From an uncultured Lachnospiraceae bacterium (lineage in GTDB: Bacteria > Bacillota > Clostridia > Lachnospirales > Lachnospiraceae), in contig CAJTVL010000002.1 of NCBI GenBank assembly GCA_910579425.1, positions 1 through 64,000 on the forward strand: a stretch of 64,000 nucleotides of DNA. The letters run 5' to 3'. The notes beneath the pieces were generated by a model. It was not told the DNA's origin. It saw only the letters and a program-made list of their open reading frames with translations, and did not search any database. Within the stretch, counting starts at the first letter, position 1; every line of letters begins with the position of its first letter. Shown in pieces: positions 9,358-17,830 of the stretch. The position numbers were made by a program, and so were the translations under genes.

Positions 9358-10664
9358 AAATTGCAGTTGCAGGAACCGGTTATGTAGGACTGGTAGCAGG
9401 GGTATGTTTTGCGGAAAAGGGCTACAATGTGATGTGTGTGGATATCGACGAGGCTAAGGTGGCTCTGATGCGTCAGGGAGTTTCGCCCATTTATGAGCAG
9501 GGGCTGGAAGAACTGATGCAGAAAAATAATGCCAGAGGGACGCTGCACTTTACCACGGATTATGTAGAGGCGTATCGGGATGCGGATGCGATATTTATCG
9601 GTGTGGGAACGCCGGAGATGCCGGACGGAAGCGCCAATCTGAGTTATATAGCCACGGTTTCCCGCCAGATCGCAGAGACAGTGGAGAAGGATTGTCTTGT
9701 AGTGGTAAAATCTACGGTTCCGGTGGGAACCAACGACAAGGTGGAACAGTTTATCAAGGATTTTCTGGTGCATGATGTGAAGGTGGAGGTGGCATCCAAT
9801 CCGGAATTTCTGGCCCAGGGGACGGCGGTGCATGACACTCTTCATGCGGCCAGGATCATTATCGGAACGGAAAGCAAAGAAGCGGAAGAACTGCTGAAAA
9901 AGATTTACGAGCCCTTTCACCTGCCGATCGTTTCGGTGAAGCGCCGTTCTGCGGAAATGATCAAGTATGCCTGCAATGACTTCCTTGCTCTTAAAATTTC
10001 TTATATGAATGATATTGCCAATCTCTGTGAGCTGGTAGGCGCTGACATTACGGATGTGGCTAAGGGAATGAGTTACGACGAGAGAATAGGAGCCCGTTTT
10101 TTGAATGCCGGCATAGGCTTTGGGGGAAGCTGCTTCCCCAAGGATACCAAAGCCCTTAAATTCCTGGCAAGGGAGCACGGATATAAGTTAAAAACAGTGG
10201 AAGCCTGTGTGGATGTAAACAGCACCCAGAAGACCAGGCTTTTTGAGAAGGCAAAGGAGAGGATGATTACTTTCAACGGTTTAAAGATAGCAGTGTTGGG
10301 ACTCACCTTTAAATCCGGTACAGACGATTTGAGAGAAGCCCCTTCCATCGACAATTTAAAGCTGCTTCTGGCGGCGGGGGCGGAAGTTTATGCCTTTGAC
10401 CCCAAGGGAGAAGAGAGAGCCAGAGAACTTTTTCCGGAGGGAAAACTGGAAAATGGAAAGATGAATTATGCCGCATCTGCCGTGGAGGCTTTAGAGGGAG
10501 CCCATATCTGTTTTGTGTTTACGGAGTGGCCCCAGATCAGAGAGATTCTGCCCGGAGAGTTTAAAGAAAAAATGCACACGCCATTGGTTTACGACGGAAG
10601 AAATCTCTACTCTCCCGCAGAAATGAAGGCGGCAGGGGTGGAATATTACAGTATAGGCCGTTAA
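9354..10664 (+). CDS. ugd: UDP-glucose 6-dehydrogenase
   Basis: 436 residues, the usual length. It oxidises UDP-glucose to UDP-glucuronate with two NAD+. The NAD-binding start is MKIAVAGTGYVGLVAGVCF (GxGxxG); the catalytic Cys lies in GFGGSCFPKDTKAL; the C-terminal UDP-binding part includes LGLTFKSGTDDLREAPS. All hallmark segments are intact. The start overlaps the previous stop by four bases. With the UDP-glucuronate 4-epimerase at 13515 it would supply UDP-GlcA and UDP-GalA, so the surface polymer probably contains a uronic acid. Very confident. Confidence 0.97.
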   Translation: MKIAVAGTGYVGLVAGVCFAEKGYNVMCVDIDEAKVALMRQGVSPIYEQGLEELMQKNNARGTLHFTTDYVEAYRDADAIFIGVGTPEMPDGSANLSYIATVSRQIAETVEKDCLVVVKSTVPVGTNDKVEQFIKDFLVHDVKVEVASNPEFLAQGTAVHDTLHAARIIIGTESKEAEELLKKIYEPFHLPIVSVKRRSAEMIKYACNDFLALKISYMNDIANLCELVGADITDVAKGMSYDERIGARFLNAGIGFGGSCFPKDTKALKFLAREHGYKLKTVEACVDVNSTQKTRLFEKAKERMITFNGLKIAVLGLTFKSGTDDLREAPSIDNLKLLLAAGAEVYAFDPKGEERARELFPEGKLENGKMNYAASAVEALEGAHICFVFTEWPQIREILPGEFKEKMHTPLVYDGRNLYSPAEMKAAGVEYYSIGR

Positions 10665-10666
10665 GC

Positions 10667-11596
10667 TTACAGCCCGCAGCGGCCCCGGATGATGTATCTG
10701 GGCCTTGCTTTTATTTCATCATAGATTCTGGAAATATAATGTCCGATAATACCCAGGCTGATCATCAGGACACTGCCGATCATAAGCTGCAGCAGGATGA
10801 CGGTTGTGAAGCCCTCCAGAGCGGTACCGGAAAAATAGCGGTAAAGGGACTGGATACCCAGGGCAATGGATGCCAAAAACATGATCCAGCCAAGGAGCGT
10901 TACCATCTGCAGCGGAACCCCCGAAAAAGAGGTGATATTGAGGATGGCATATTTGAAAAGGCTCCAGAGAGACCATTTTGAGGCGCCGGCAGTACGCTCC
11001 TGTACCTCAAAGGGGACGGTGGTAGTTTTAAAGCCTACCCAGGATGAGAGGGCGCGGAAAAAGGGCGCTCTCTCCGGCAGGATGAGCAAAGCGTCTACTG
11101 CCTTTCGATCCAGCAGCTTGAAATCGGAGGCCTGGGACATATCGATACCGGTTGCACCGCTGATCAGGCGATAAAAGCCTTTGGCACATAAGGTGTGGAG
11201 AGGACTTTCTTTTCCGCGGGAGGTTTTGACTCCTTCTATCACTTCGAAACCTTCCTTCCATAATCCGTACATTTCCGGGATCAGAGCAGGAGGGTGCTGC
11301 AGGTCGCAGTCCATTACCAGGCAGCAGGCGCCATGGGCGGCTTCAAGCCCGGCAAAGATGGCGGCTTCCTTTCCGAAATTTCTGGAAAAGGAGATGCCTT
11401 TGGCCTGCGGGTATTGGGAAGAAAGGGCCTGAATACGGGCATAGGTGGAATCCGTGGAACCATCGTCTACAAAAATGATTTCAAAAGGGACAGCGTTTTT
11501 TGTCATAATCCTGCTGATGGTAAGGAATGCGTTATTTATATTGTCCTGCTCGTTGCAGGCAGGAAGGATGATGGAAAGAAGCTGATTCTCCGGCAT
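10667..11596 (-). CDS. GtrB-like polyprenyl-phosphate glycosyltransferase (GT2)
   Basis: 309 residues. The N-terminal GT-A domain shows the family-2 start LSIILPACNEQDNI, the nucleotide-binding DDGSTDST and a DxD-like metal site in MDCDLQHPP. Two hydrophobic helices near the C-terminus (MVTLLGWIMFLASIALG and VILLQLMIGSVLMISLG) match the GtrB/DPM3-type membrane anchor. Enzymes of this kind attach glucose or another hexose to undecaprenyl phosphate on the cytosolic face. The gene runs against its neighbours: its stop is two bases from the ugd stop, and it has its own promoter (11630-11658) and an AAGGAG Shine-Dalgarno. It could donate sugars to any of the GT-C proteins. Confidence 0.88.
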   Translation of the reverse strand: MPENQLLSIILPACNEQDNINNAFLTISRIMTKNAVPFEIIFVDDGSTDSTYARIQALSSQYPQAKGISFSRNFGKEAAIFAGLEAAHGACCLVMDCDLQHPPALIPEMYGLWKEGFEVIEGVKTSRGKESPLHTLCAKGFYRLISGATGIDMSQASDFKLLDRKAVDALLILPERAPFFRALSSWVGFKTTTVPFEVQERTAGASKWSLWSLFKYAILNITSFSGVPLQMVTLLGWIMFLASIALGIQSLYRYFSGTALEGFTTVILLQLMIGSVLMISLGIIGHYISRIYDEIKARPRYIIRGRCGL

Positions 11597-11629
11597 GATT
11601 GAACTCCTTATACAAAATATACAAATTTT

Positions 11630-11658
11630 AGTATATAGGAGAAGATGGAGTTTTGCAA
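11630..11658 (-). promoter_or_regulatory. Promoter of the minus-strand GT2 gene
   Basis: On the minus strand TTGCAA (11653-11658), 17 bases, then TATACT (11630-11635), about 33 bases before the ATG at 11596. It supports independent transcription of this single reversed gene. Confidence 0.55.
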
Positions 11659-11692
11659 CTGCCTGGGAACATAAAAATAGAGACGGAAAGAA

Positions 11693-11899
11693 TTGGGAGA
11701 AGATTTATGTTTGCTTTTGAAAAAAATACTGGATTACATGGAAAAGCATTTGGATTTAATCACATTTGTTATGGTTACAATTGGGGGCTTTCTCATCCGT
11801 GCATCTCTTCGGCATTATATAAGTAAGGATGCCGCAATTCTTTTTACAATATGCGTACTTGCCGGATGGATGATAAGCTGGATTGTTAACAGGATTTAA
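11693..11899 (+). CDS. Short membrane ORF, likely truncated GT-C start
   Basis: 68 codons if the TTG at 11693 is used; a later TTG or the internal ATG (MEKHLDLITF) is also possible. It has two hydrophobic segments (LITFVMVTIGGFLI and AAILFTICVLAGWMISWIV) with IRASLRHYISKDA between them. That opening resembles the first membrane helix and loop of GT39-like mannosyltransferases (typically IRxxLRxxxSxDxxxxL). The frame then stops. I think it is the remnant of a larger glycosyltransferase, but a small real membrane protein cannot be excluded. The start is uncertain; a GGGAGAA purine run sits between the candidates. Confidence 0.4.
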   Translation: MGEDLCLLLKKILDYMEKHLDLITFVMVTIGGFLIRASLRHYISKDAAILFTICVLAGWMISWIVNRI

Positions 11900-11935
11900 T
11901 TAAGCGGGAGAAATATGCTTTATATGGCGTTTATA

Positions 11936-11964
11936 TTGACGAAACAGATTATGGAAGATAAAAA
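11936..11964 (+). promoter_or_regulatory. Possible promoter upstream of 11986
   Basis: TTGACG (11936-11941), 17 bases, then TAAAAA (11959-11964), just before the ATG at 11986. The -35 is strong and the -10 weak. It would restart transcription after the reversed gene. Confidence 0.3.
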
Positions 11965-11985
11965 CAAAATCACAATGGAGTCATA

Positions 11986-13518
11986 ATGAAAAGGCGAGAA
12001 TTCATCTTTAAAATTGCAATAACGGCAGGAATTCTGATTTTTATTTTGCTTATAGTTTATACTAATCTTTGTCATTATAATTACAAAATGAATGCGGACA
12101 TTGGCTCGGAGGCTGTATTGGGAGAACTTATATGGGAAAGTAAACAGTTATTGCCGGATACGTGGTATCCCTCTACGGAGGCCAGAGTTATCAGTACACC
12201 GAATGTTGCCGCGCTTTTTTATGGGATAACCGGAAATATGAATTTGTCCATGGGATTGGCTTGTTGTTTTATGACAGTACTGATTGTTTGTGGGATATTA
12301 TTTTTTTGCAAAAGAGCGGAATGGATAGGCATCCCCTGCATCTTAATGGTATTTTTAAGTCTTACAATGCCCACGGATTTTACTTTTTTGGAATTGGTGT
12401 ATGTGTTTGCGGGTTACTATGCGATACAAACTGCGGTTTTATTTTTCACATTAGGGATTTACGTTGAGGCTCTGAAGAGAGGAAAGATAAAATATGGATG
12501 GTTTATAGCAGGGCTGGCAGCCTCATTATTGCTGGGATTTCAGGGAATGCGGGGAATTTTGGTTTTATATGGGCCTTTATTTGGAATAGAAGCAATGAGA
12601 AGAATTTATTTTCTGTATAACGGGCAGAAAAAGTCCTGTGGATGGAGCGTCAGTTTATGGGTTCTGCTTCTGCTGACGGTTTCCTTCATCGGAAGCTGTT
12701 TTCCCTTTTCCGCGTCGCAAAATCTGTCCAGAAATTTCAGGAAAGGGATGGCTAAGCTTTTTACGGTTGTAATACCTGATATGGGAAAAATTCTCGGGTT
12801 TGAAAGTGCGAGTACAGTAAGCCGGGTGTGTATGTCTGCATTTGTCCTTCTGGCGCTTTATACCACATTTGAAATTTTATTGCGGTTGTTCAGGAAGGGA
12901 AAAGCAGAGCCGGCGGAGTGGGCTTATCTGATGGTAGTCTCATCCCCTTTTGTGACCGCGTTTATTGTCGCTTTCACTACCGTAGAAAGTACCCCGAGGT
13001 ATTATTTTATGCTGATTTATGTCATGGCTTTTTCAGCTGTATTACTGTTTGGGAAAAGTCATTTGCTTTCCGGATTTATAGGGATGGCAGTGCTGGTGCT
13101 TGCTTTGACCAATATGGTTCAGGTATATCTGCCGGTTTTAAAGAGTAAGGAACCGCCTCTTACAGAGGCCTGTCAGGTGGTTCGCTATCTGGAAGAAAGC
13201 GGGGTAACAATCGCCTATGCTGATTTCGAAAACGCCAATGCCATGACAGCTTTGTCCAACGGAGCAGTAAGAGTGGCTCCGGTTGCCTCCATTGCCAAAA
13301 TGGATATTTGTAAATGGCTGAGCAACTCGGCATGGTATCCGCCAAATCAGCCCTATGAATGTATCGTTGCTTATATCATAACGGAAACGCAGGAAGAGGA
13401 AATGAAGCAATTTTTAACAGGGAAAACCGAGACGATAAGGGAAGCAGAAGCATTTGGAAAGTATACAGTATATACTTCAAATTTTAACTATGCCAATTTA
13501 GGAGAGGAACAGGAATGA
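11986..13518 (+). CDS. Polytopic membrane protein, GT-C-like
   Basis: 510 residues with about ten hydrophobic helices (AITAGILIFILLIVYTNL first, then CCFMTVLIVCGILFFC and others) and a soluble C-terminal part of about 130 residues (from EACQVVRYLEESGV). The first external loop holds acidic and aromatic residues (NADIGSEAVLGELIWES), as in GT-C enzymes. No catalytic motif is certain. The last four bases overlap the start of the UDP-glucuronate epimerase (ATGA), so the two genes are coupled. The most likely role is an extracytoplasmic glycosyltransferase using a polyprenyl-phosphate sugar; function is inferred from topology and neighbours. Confidence 0.65.
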   Translation: MKRREFIFKIAITAGILIFILLIVYTNLCHYNYKMNADIGSEAVLGELIWESKQLLPDTWYPSTEARVISTPNVAALFYGITGNMNLSMGLACCFMTVLIVCGILFFCKRAEWIGIPCILMVFLSLTMPTDFTFLELVYVFAGYYAIQTAVLFFTLGIYVEALKRGKIKYGWFIAGLAASLLLGFQGMRGILVLYGPLFGIEAMRRIYFLYNGQKKSCGWSVSLWVLLLLTVSFIGSCFPFSASQNLSRNFRKGMAKLFTVVIPDMGKILGFESASTVSRVCMSAFVLLALYTTFEILLRLFRKGKAEPAEWAYLMVVSSPFVTAFIVAFTTVESTPRYYFMLIYVMAFSAVLLFGKSHLLSGFIGMAVLVLALTNMVQVYLPVLKSKEPPLTEACQVVRYLEESGVTIAYADFENANAMTALSNGAVRVAPVASIAKMDICKWLSNSAWYPPNQPYECIVAYIITETQEEEMKQFLTGKTETIREAEAFGKYTVYTSNFNYANLGEEQE

Positions 13519-14516
13519 AGAAATATTTTATCACAGGAAGTGCCGGATTTATCGGATTTTATTTAGCGCAAAGCCTGCTTAAGCAGGGGGGAGAGGTAAT
13601 CGGGCTTGATAATCTCAATGATTATTATGAGGTTGCACTGAAAGAAGACCGCCTGGCTTTACTTCAAAAATATGATAAGTTTACCTTTGTCAAAGGGGAT
13701 TTGGCAGATAAGGAAACGGTTTTTCAAATTTTCAGGGAGTATAAGCCGCAGATTGTGGTAAATTTGGCTGCTCAGGCAGGGGTGCGTTACAGTATCGACA
13801 ATCCGGATGCCTATATCCAGTCCAATATTGTGGGCTTTTTTCATATTCTGGAAGGGTGCAGGCATTTTCCGGTGGAGCATTTGGTTTATGCATCCTCCAG
13901 CTCGGTATATGGAGGAAATGAAAAGGTTCCTTTTTCGGTGGAGGATCAGGCAGACCATCCGGAAAGCCTGTATGCGGCCACGAAGAAATCAAATGAATTG
14001 ATGGCCTATGCCTATAGCAGGCTCTATCAGATCCCGCTTACAGGGCTGCGCTTTTTTACGGTATACGGCCCCATGGGCAGGCCGGATATGGCCTATTTTA
14101 AGTTTGCCAAAAAGATCATGGCCGATGAGCCCATTCAAATTTACAACCATGGGGATATGCTCAGGGACTATACTTATATTGACGATATTATTGCAGGAAT
14201 TTTGGCTGTCCTTTGTAATCCCCCTCTAAGGGACGAAAAGGGAGCAGCATATAAATTATACAATATCGGGAACCATCATCCGGTGAAGCTGATGGATTTT
14301 GTCAGGACATTGGAGAATTGCCTTGGAAAGGAGGCGAGAAAGGAATTTCTGCCCATGCAGAAGGGGGATGTGTATCAGACCTATGCAGATGTCAGCGGTC
14401 TGATGAAAGACTTTGGATTTAAGCCGGACACCTCTGTGAAGGATGGACTTGCCAGATTTGCCGGATGGTTTTTGGATTACTATGGGTACAAAAAGCAGCC
14501 GGAGAAAAATTTATGA
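13515..14516 (+). CDS. UDP-glucuronate 4-epimerase
   Basis: 333 residues, an extended SDR epimerase that interconverts UDP-glucuronate and UDP-galacturonate. It shows the NAD motif GSAGFIGFYLA, the catalytic SSSVYG and YAATKKSNE (Tyr and Lys three apart), and the segment GDMLRDYTYIDDI, whose GDMxRDxTYIDDI form is characteristic of UDP-GlcA 4-epimerases (CapI/LspL type) rather than GalE. The start overlaps the previous stop. Its substrate would come from ugd about 3 kb upstream. A UDP-xylose or UDP-glucose epimerase is less likely. Confidence 0.88.
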   Translation: MKKYFITGSAGFIGFYLAQSLLKQGGEVIGLDNLNDYYEVALKEDRLALLQKYDKFTFVKGDLADKETVFQIFREYKPQIVVNLAAQAGVRYSIDNPDAYIQSNIVGFFHILEGCRHFPVEHLVYASSSSVYGGNEKVPFSVEDQADHPESLYAATKKSNELMAYAYSRLYQIPLTGLRFFTVYGPMGRPDMAYFKFAKKIMADEPIQIYNHGDMLRDYTYIDDIIAGILAVLCNPPLRDEKGAAYKLYNIGNHHPVKLMDFVRTLENCLGKEARKEFLPMQKGDVYQTYADVSGLMKDFGFKPDTSVKDGLARFAGWFLDYYGYKKQPEKNL

Positions 14517-14647
14517 TGGAAGGACATATATTTCAATAAAACGGAATAAACTATAAGGAACGCTGGAAAGAAAAGGTTTACTGTACTTTTACTGCCGGCA
14601 AGTTATTAAGAAAAGCTTAAAAATCATGAAGAAAATCTTAGAAAGAG

Positions 14648-14675
14648 TGGAAAGGACTGGAATTTTGTTTATAAT
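14648..14675 (+). promoter_or_regulatory. Promoter before the SGNH lipoprotein
   Basis: TGGAAA (14648-14653), 16 bases, then a perfect TATAAT (14670-14675), about 50 bases before the ATG at 14726 in a 209-base gap. The rest of the gap (14517-14647) is AT-rich and shows no clear terminator. Confidence 0.5.
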
Positions 14676-14725
14676 ATGCTATTCTTTAGCTGAGTAAGAT
14701 TTGTTCTGAGGAAGGAGCGCAGGTT

Positions 14726-15811
14726 ATGAAAAAAAGAGAAACGGCAGGGCCTCTTGCGGTGAAAAACAGTTTACTTTTTGCAGTGCTTGTGACCGGCCTG
14801 CTGATCACAGGATGCGGACGGCAGACCGTGGAGCAGGAAAGGGACATTACGGCAACAGAGAATATAGTGATAACAGAAACAGGAGAAATTATCGAAAAAC
14901 CGACACAGTCCCCTGCCAGTATTGCGGCGCAAACCCCTGCACCAGCGGTTGATGGGCAGAACGAGACGCCTGTGCCTATAGTCAGCCAGCAGGAGGCTCC
15001 CACGCCTGTGATCGACGTAGATATACCGGTACAGGAGCAGGTGATTACGCAGGAGGATCAGACGGAACCGCGGGGGCACACTTTGCAGCTGGTGTTTTTA
15101 GGAGACAGTATTTTTGATAATAACAGGGACGGTACAGGGGTGCCTTTTCTGACCGCAGAAAAATGTGATGCTGATTTCTATAATCTTGCCATTGGAGGCA
15201 CAAGTGCAAGTATTGAGATTGATGAGCAGCAGGAATCGGAACTCTGGACCTCAAGAGGGCTTTGCGGTATCGTGAACGCTCTGCTCAAAAAGATACCCAC
15301 AGATATATTTGCGGGGACCAGGACAGGGGAGCTTTTGAACAATCCTCATATTGATTTTTCTCAGACCGATTATTTTATTGTGGAATACGGAACCAACGAT
15401 TTCTTCCGGGGAGTCAGGCAGAGCGATCCAGACAATATTTTCAATATGAGGACTTATAGGGGAGCCCTCACATATGCAGTAACAAACCTGACAAATGTGG
15501 CACCGGACGCAACGGTTATTCTTTGTTCTCCTATGTATGCCCAGTTTTTCAAGGACGGTTATCTGATTGGAGACGGAAATATCACAAATAACGGTAACGG
15601 AACGCTCTTCGACTATGTGGGAACCTGTAATTATGTTGCGAAAGAGAATAATGCTCTGTTTCTGAATGCCTATCAGGATCTGGGAATTGATGGATATACT
15701 GCAGAAGAATATTTGGAGGATGGCGTACACTTGACCCAGGCAGGAAGAGAATTATATGCCGAGGAACTATCTAAAATAATATTGAATTATGAAGAGACTA
15801 AAAACAACTAG
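14726..15811 (+). CDS. SGNH/GDSL-family lipoprotein
   Basis: 361 residues. A lipoprotein signal peptide ends in the lipobox LITGC (Cys about residue 30), so the protein is probably anchored outside the membrane. A Pro/Thr/Gln-rich linker (about 60-115) follows. The SGNH hydrolase domain (about 120-355) keeps block I LGDSIF (Ser about 128), block III YGTNDF, and the final Asp/His in DGVHLTQAGRE, so it looks catalytically competent. Such enzymes de-acylate or acylate surface glycans. Shine-Dalgarno AGGAAGGAGCG. It has an inactive-looking relative at 49969-50967. Substrate unknown; an esterase acting on the surface polysaccharide fits the context. Confidence 0.88.
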   Translation: MKKRETAGPLAVKNSLLFAVLVTGLLITGCGRQTVEQERDITATENIVITETGEIIEKPTQSPASIAAQTPAPAVDGQNETPVPIVSQQEAPTPVIDVDIPVQEQVITQEDQTEPRGHTLQLVFLGDSIFDNNRDGTGVPFLTAEKCDADFYNLAIGGTSASIEIDEQQESELWTSRGLCGIVNALLKKIPTDIFAGTRTGELLNNPHIDFSQTDYFIVEYGTNDFFRGVRQSDPDNIFNMRTYRGALTYAVTNLTNVAPDATVILCSPMYAQFFKDGYLIGDGNITNNGNGTLFDYVGTCNYVAKENNALFLNAYQDLGIDGYTAEEYLEDGVHLTQAGRELYAEELSKIILNYEETKNN

Positions 15812-15826
15812 AGGAGGATTAAGTTC

Positions 15827-17779
15827 GTGTCTACAAAAGTGAAAAGCTTCTTTTTCGGGAGTGTCGCATTCCTTCTTTTTGCAGTGATGCGTCCCATAGT
15901 CCCATTGCACAATATGGAGTTTTTTGTAGGTGCATGTGCTATTTTTGCCATTGTATTTTTACTGACCTATAATTTGGTCAGTTCGAATGGAAACGGCGCA
16001 AGGCCGATGGTAGAAAAAGTGTGGAGTATTACCGCACTTTTTTTGCTGGGGATATGGATGATCCTGTTCTACGTCAATGAAACCAAAACGGAGCACGGGC
16101 TGGACGAGGCTGTATTGATCCGCCACTATTTCCCTTTTCCATTGTGGATTACATTGATGGTACTCGGAGTGATGCTTTGTCTTTTTATTTTACGCAGGGA
16201 ACCGGAAAAAATATCGATTAAAATCCGCAAGAAAATTCGTGCTGCAGCGGCACTGCTCTTTACAGCGGGAGTCTCCATACAGTTTTACGCGCCCAATATA
16301 TTTCAGGATATTCAGGGAGGGACCTATCACAGCCATGCCTATACAAACAGTATCATAAATGCCTGCTGGCTGATTCCCTACAGTGAAAATATGGAATCGC
16401 TCTACGGGCATTATGGGATTCTTTTTATGCCGATTCTCAGGCTTTTGCACAAATGCTTTCATGTAGATTATCTGACAGGGATATTTGTAGTGGCTGCGGT
16501 CATTGCAGGAATAGCTATTCTTGCATTTCTGTACATTCTGGACTATTTTGCAAAGAGCGATTTGATATTCTACCTTGGAATGCTTGCCATCGGAGAAGAA
16601 TATTTTATGGTGCTGCAGGGAGGCGTCTATCTTCAGGTACATCCTCACCGCATTATCTTTCCTGTGCTTTTAGTGCTGCTTGCCCTGATCGAATATAAAA
16701 AGGAAAAAAGGTACAATACTTTAGCGGTTCTTCTGATTACCCTGTCCTTTGTCTGGTCTACAGAAGTGGGGATTGTCACCATGTTTTCCTTCGCATTTTA
16801 CAGATGGGTACAGGCTGTGACGGACGGACGGGCTTTTTCCGTCAGGAAGTGTCTGCTTTTGTTACGGGAGCTCCTGATCTATGCTGTTCTTCCGTTTGTT
16901 TTGTCATATATAGTGATTAACGGTTATAACCTTTTGGCGGGCGGTACAGTGTTGGATTTCGGGGAATTCATGTTTCCGCTTATTTCAGACAGAGATTATA
17001 TTGATAAGATTGAGTTGGTTCTTCCGGACATTACCCACGCATGGGTGGGGGCTGCCCTGTTGTTCCTGGGAGCAATGGGGCCCGGAATGGTGCAGGTATT
17101 TTGGCCCGGACAGCAAAAGGAGAAGAGTTTGAAACTTTTTTGCTTCTTTTTGGGAATTATGGGGCTGATGCTGATGCTTTATTATATCAATCGCCCTGCG
17201 GAGGGAAGTATGTTTATCATCTTATTCCCCATGCTGATTTTGCAGGTGATTATATTACAAAAGAGCCAGGACGCTTATCTAGACTGGAAAAAGGAAGGGA
17301 AGCCCTCGGTATTTCAGGTTCCTGACTGCTTTTTGGCTCTTTCGATCCGGATTATAACCACATTGATTCTATTTATCATGGCTTTTGACAGTGTTTATTC
17401 TATGCCCGGGGCATGGAAAATCTCGTCACAGACTATATGGAAGAGAGGGGAGCTTTTGGAATTTGCAGACAGAATCTATGTCCAGATACCGCCGGATGCG
17501 GTTTCATTTGGGGAAGGAGTACCGGAGCTGATGTCTCTCATAGACAGAGATACCCATCTGCATACCACAGAGTGGTCTTATCTTAATATGCCTCTGGATA
17601 CAATGGAAAAAATCCGTTATGAGCTGGAGGACGAACCATGGTTTTTCTGCTCCTTAAAAAGCCTTTGGTATTTACAGGAAAATTATCCGGGACTGACGGA
17701 TCATTTTTATCTTCATGAGGAGTTTGAATACAATGGCGAAAAATTTGGATTCTTCAGGTCTAATGAGGAGGGAAAGTAA
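15827..17779 (+). CDS. Polytopic membrane protein, GT-C-like
   Basis: 650 residues, starting at a GTG with a strong GAGGAGG Shine-Dalgarno 15 bases after the previous stop. About twelve hydrophobic helices fill residues 1-520; the last 110 residues are soluble. A loop after the early helices reads TYHSHAYTNSI and is followed by SLYGHYGILFMP, the position where GT-C enzymes carry substrate-binding residues. It lies in an operon between an SGNH lipoprotein and a CotH kinase-like gene. Probably an extracytoplasmic glycosyltransferase; a polysaccharide polymerase is the alternative. No family is certain. Confidence 0.65.
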   Translation: MSTKVKSFFFGSVAFLLFAVMRPIVPLHNMEFFVGACAIFAIVFLLTYNLVSSNGNGARPMVEKVWSITALFLLGIWMILFYVNETKTEHGLDEAVLIRHYFPFPLWITLMVLGVMLCLFILRREPEKISIKIRKKIRAAAALLFTAGVSIQFYAPNIFQDIQGGTYHSHAYTNSIINACWLIPYSENMESLYGHYGILFMPILRLLHKCFHVDYLTGIFVVAAVIAGIAILAFLYILDYFAKSDLIFYLGMLAIGEEYFMVLQGGVYLQVHPHRIIFPVLLVLLALIEYKKEKRYNTLAVLLITLSFVWSTEVGIVTMFSFAFYRWVQAVTDGRAFSVRKCLLLLRELLIYAVLPFVLSYIVINGYNLLAGGTVLDFGEFMFPLISDRDYIDKIELVLPDITHAWVGAALLFLGAMGPGMVQVFWPGQQKEKSLKLFCFFLGIMGLMLMLYYINRPAEGSMFIILFPMLILQVIILQKSQDAYLDWKKEGKPSVFQVPDCFLALSIRIITTLILFIMAFDSVYSMPGAWKISSQTIWKRGELLEFADRIYVQIPPDAVSFGEGVPELMSLIDRDTHLHTTEWSYLNMPLDTMEKIRYELEDEPWFFCSLKSLWYLQENYPGLTDHFYLHEEFEYNGEKFGFFRSNEEGK

Positions 17780-17830
17780 AGAGAAACTTGTCGGAATGCT
17801 TGAATATGTGAAGGAAATAACTGGCTGGAT

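Noticed and set aside
9195..10178. 327-codon open frame on the minus strand
   Set aside because: Lies wholly antisense to ugd and the end of the preceding membrane protein gene, has no Shine-Dalgarno and a composition typical of a shadow frame.
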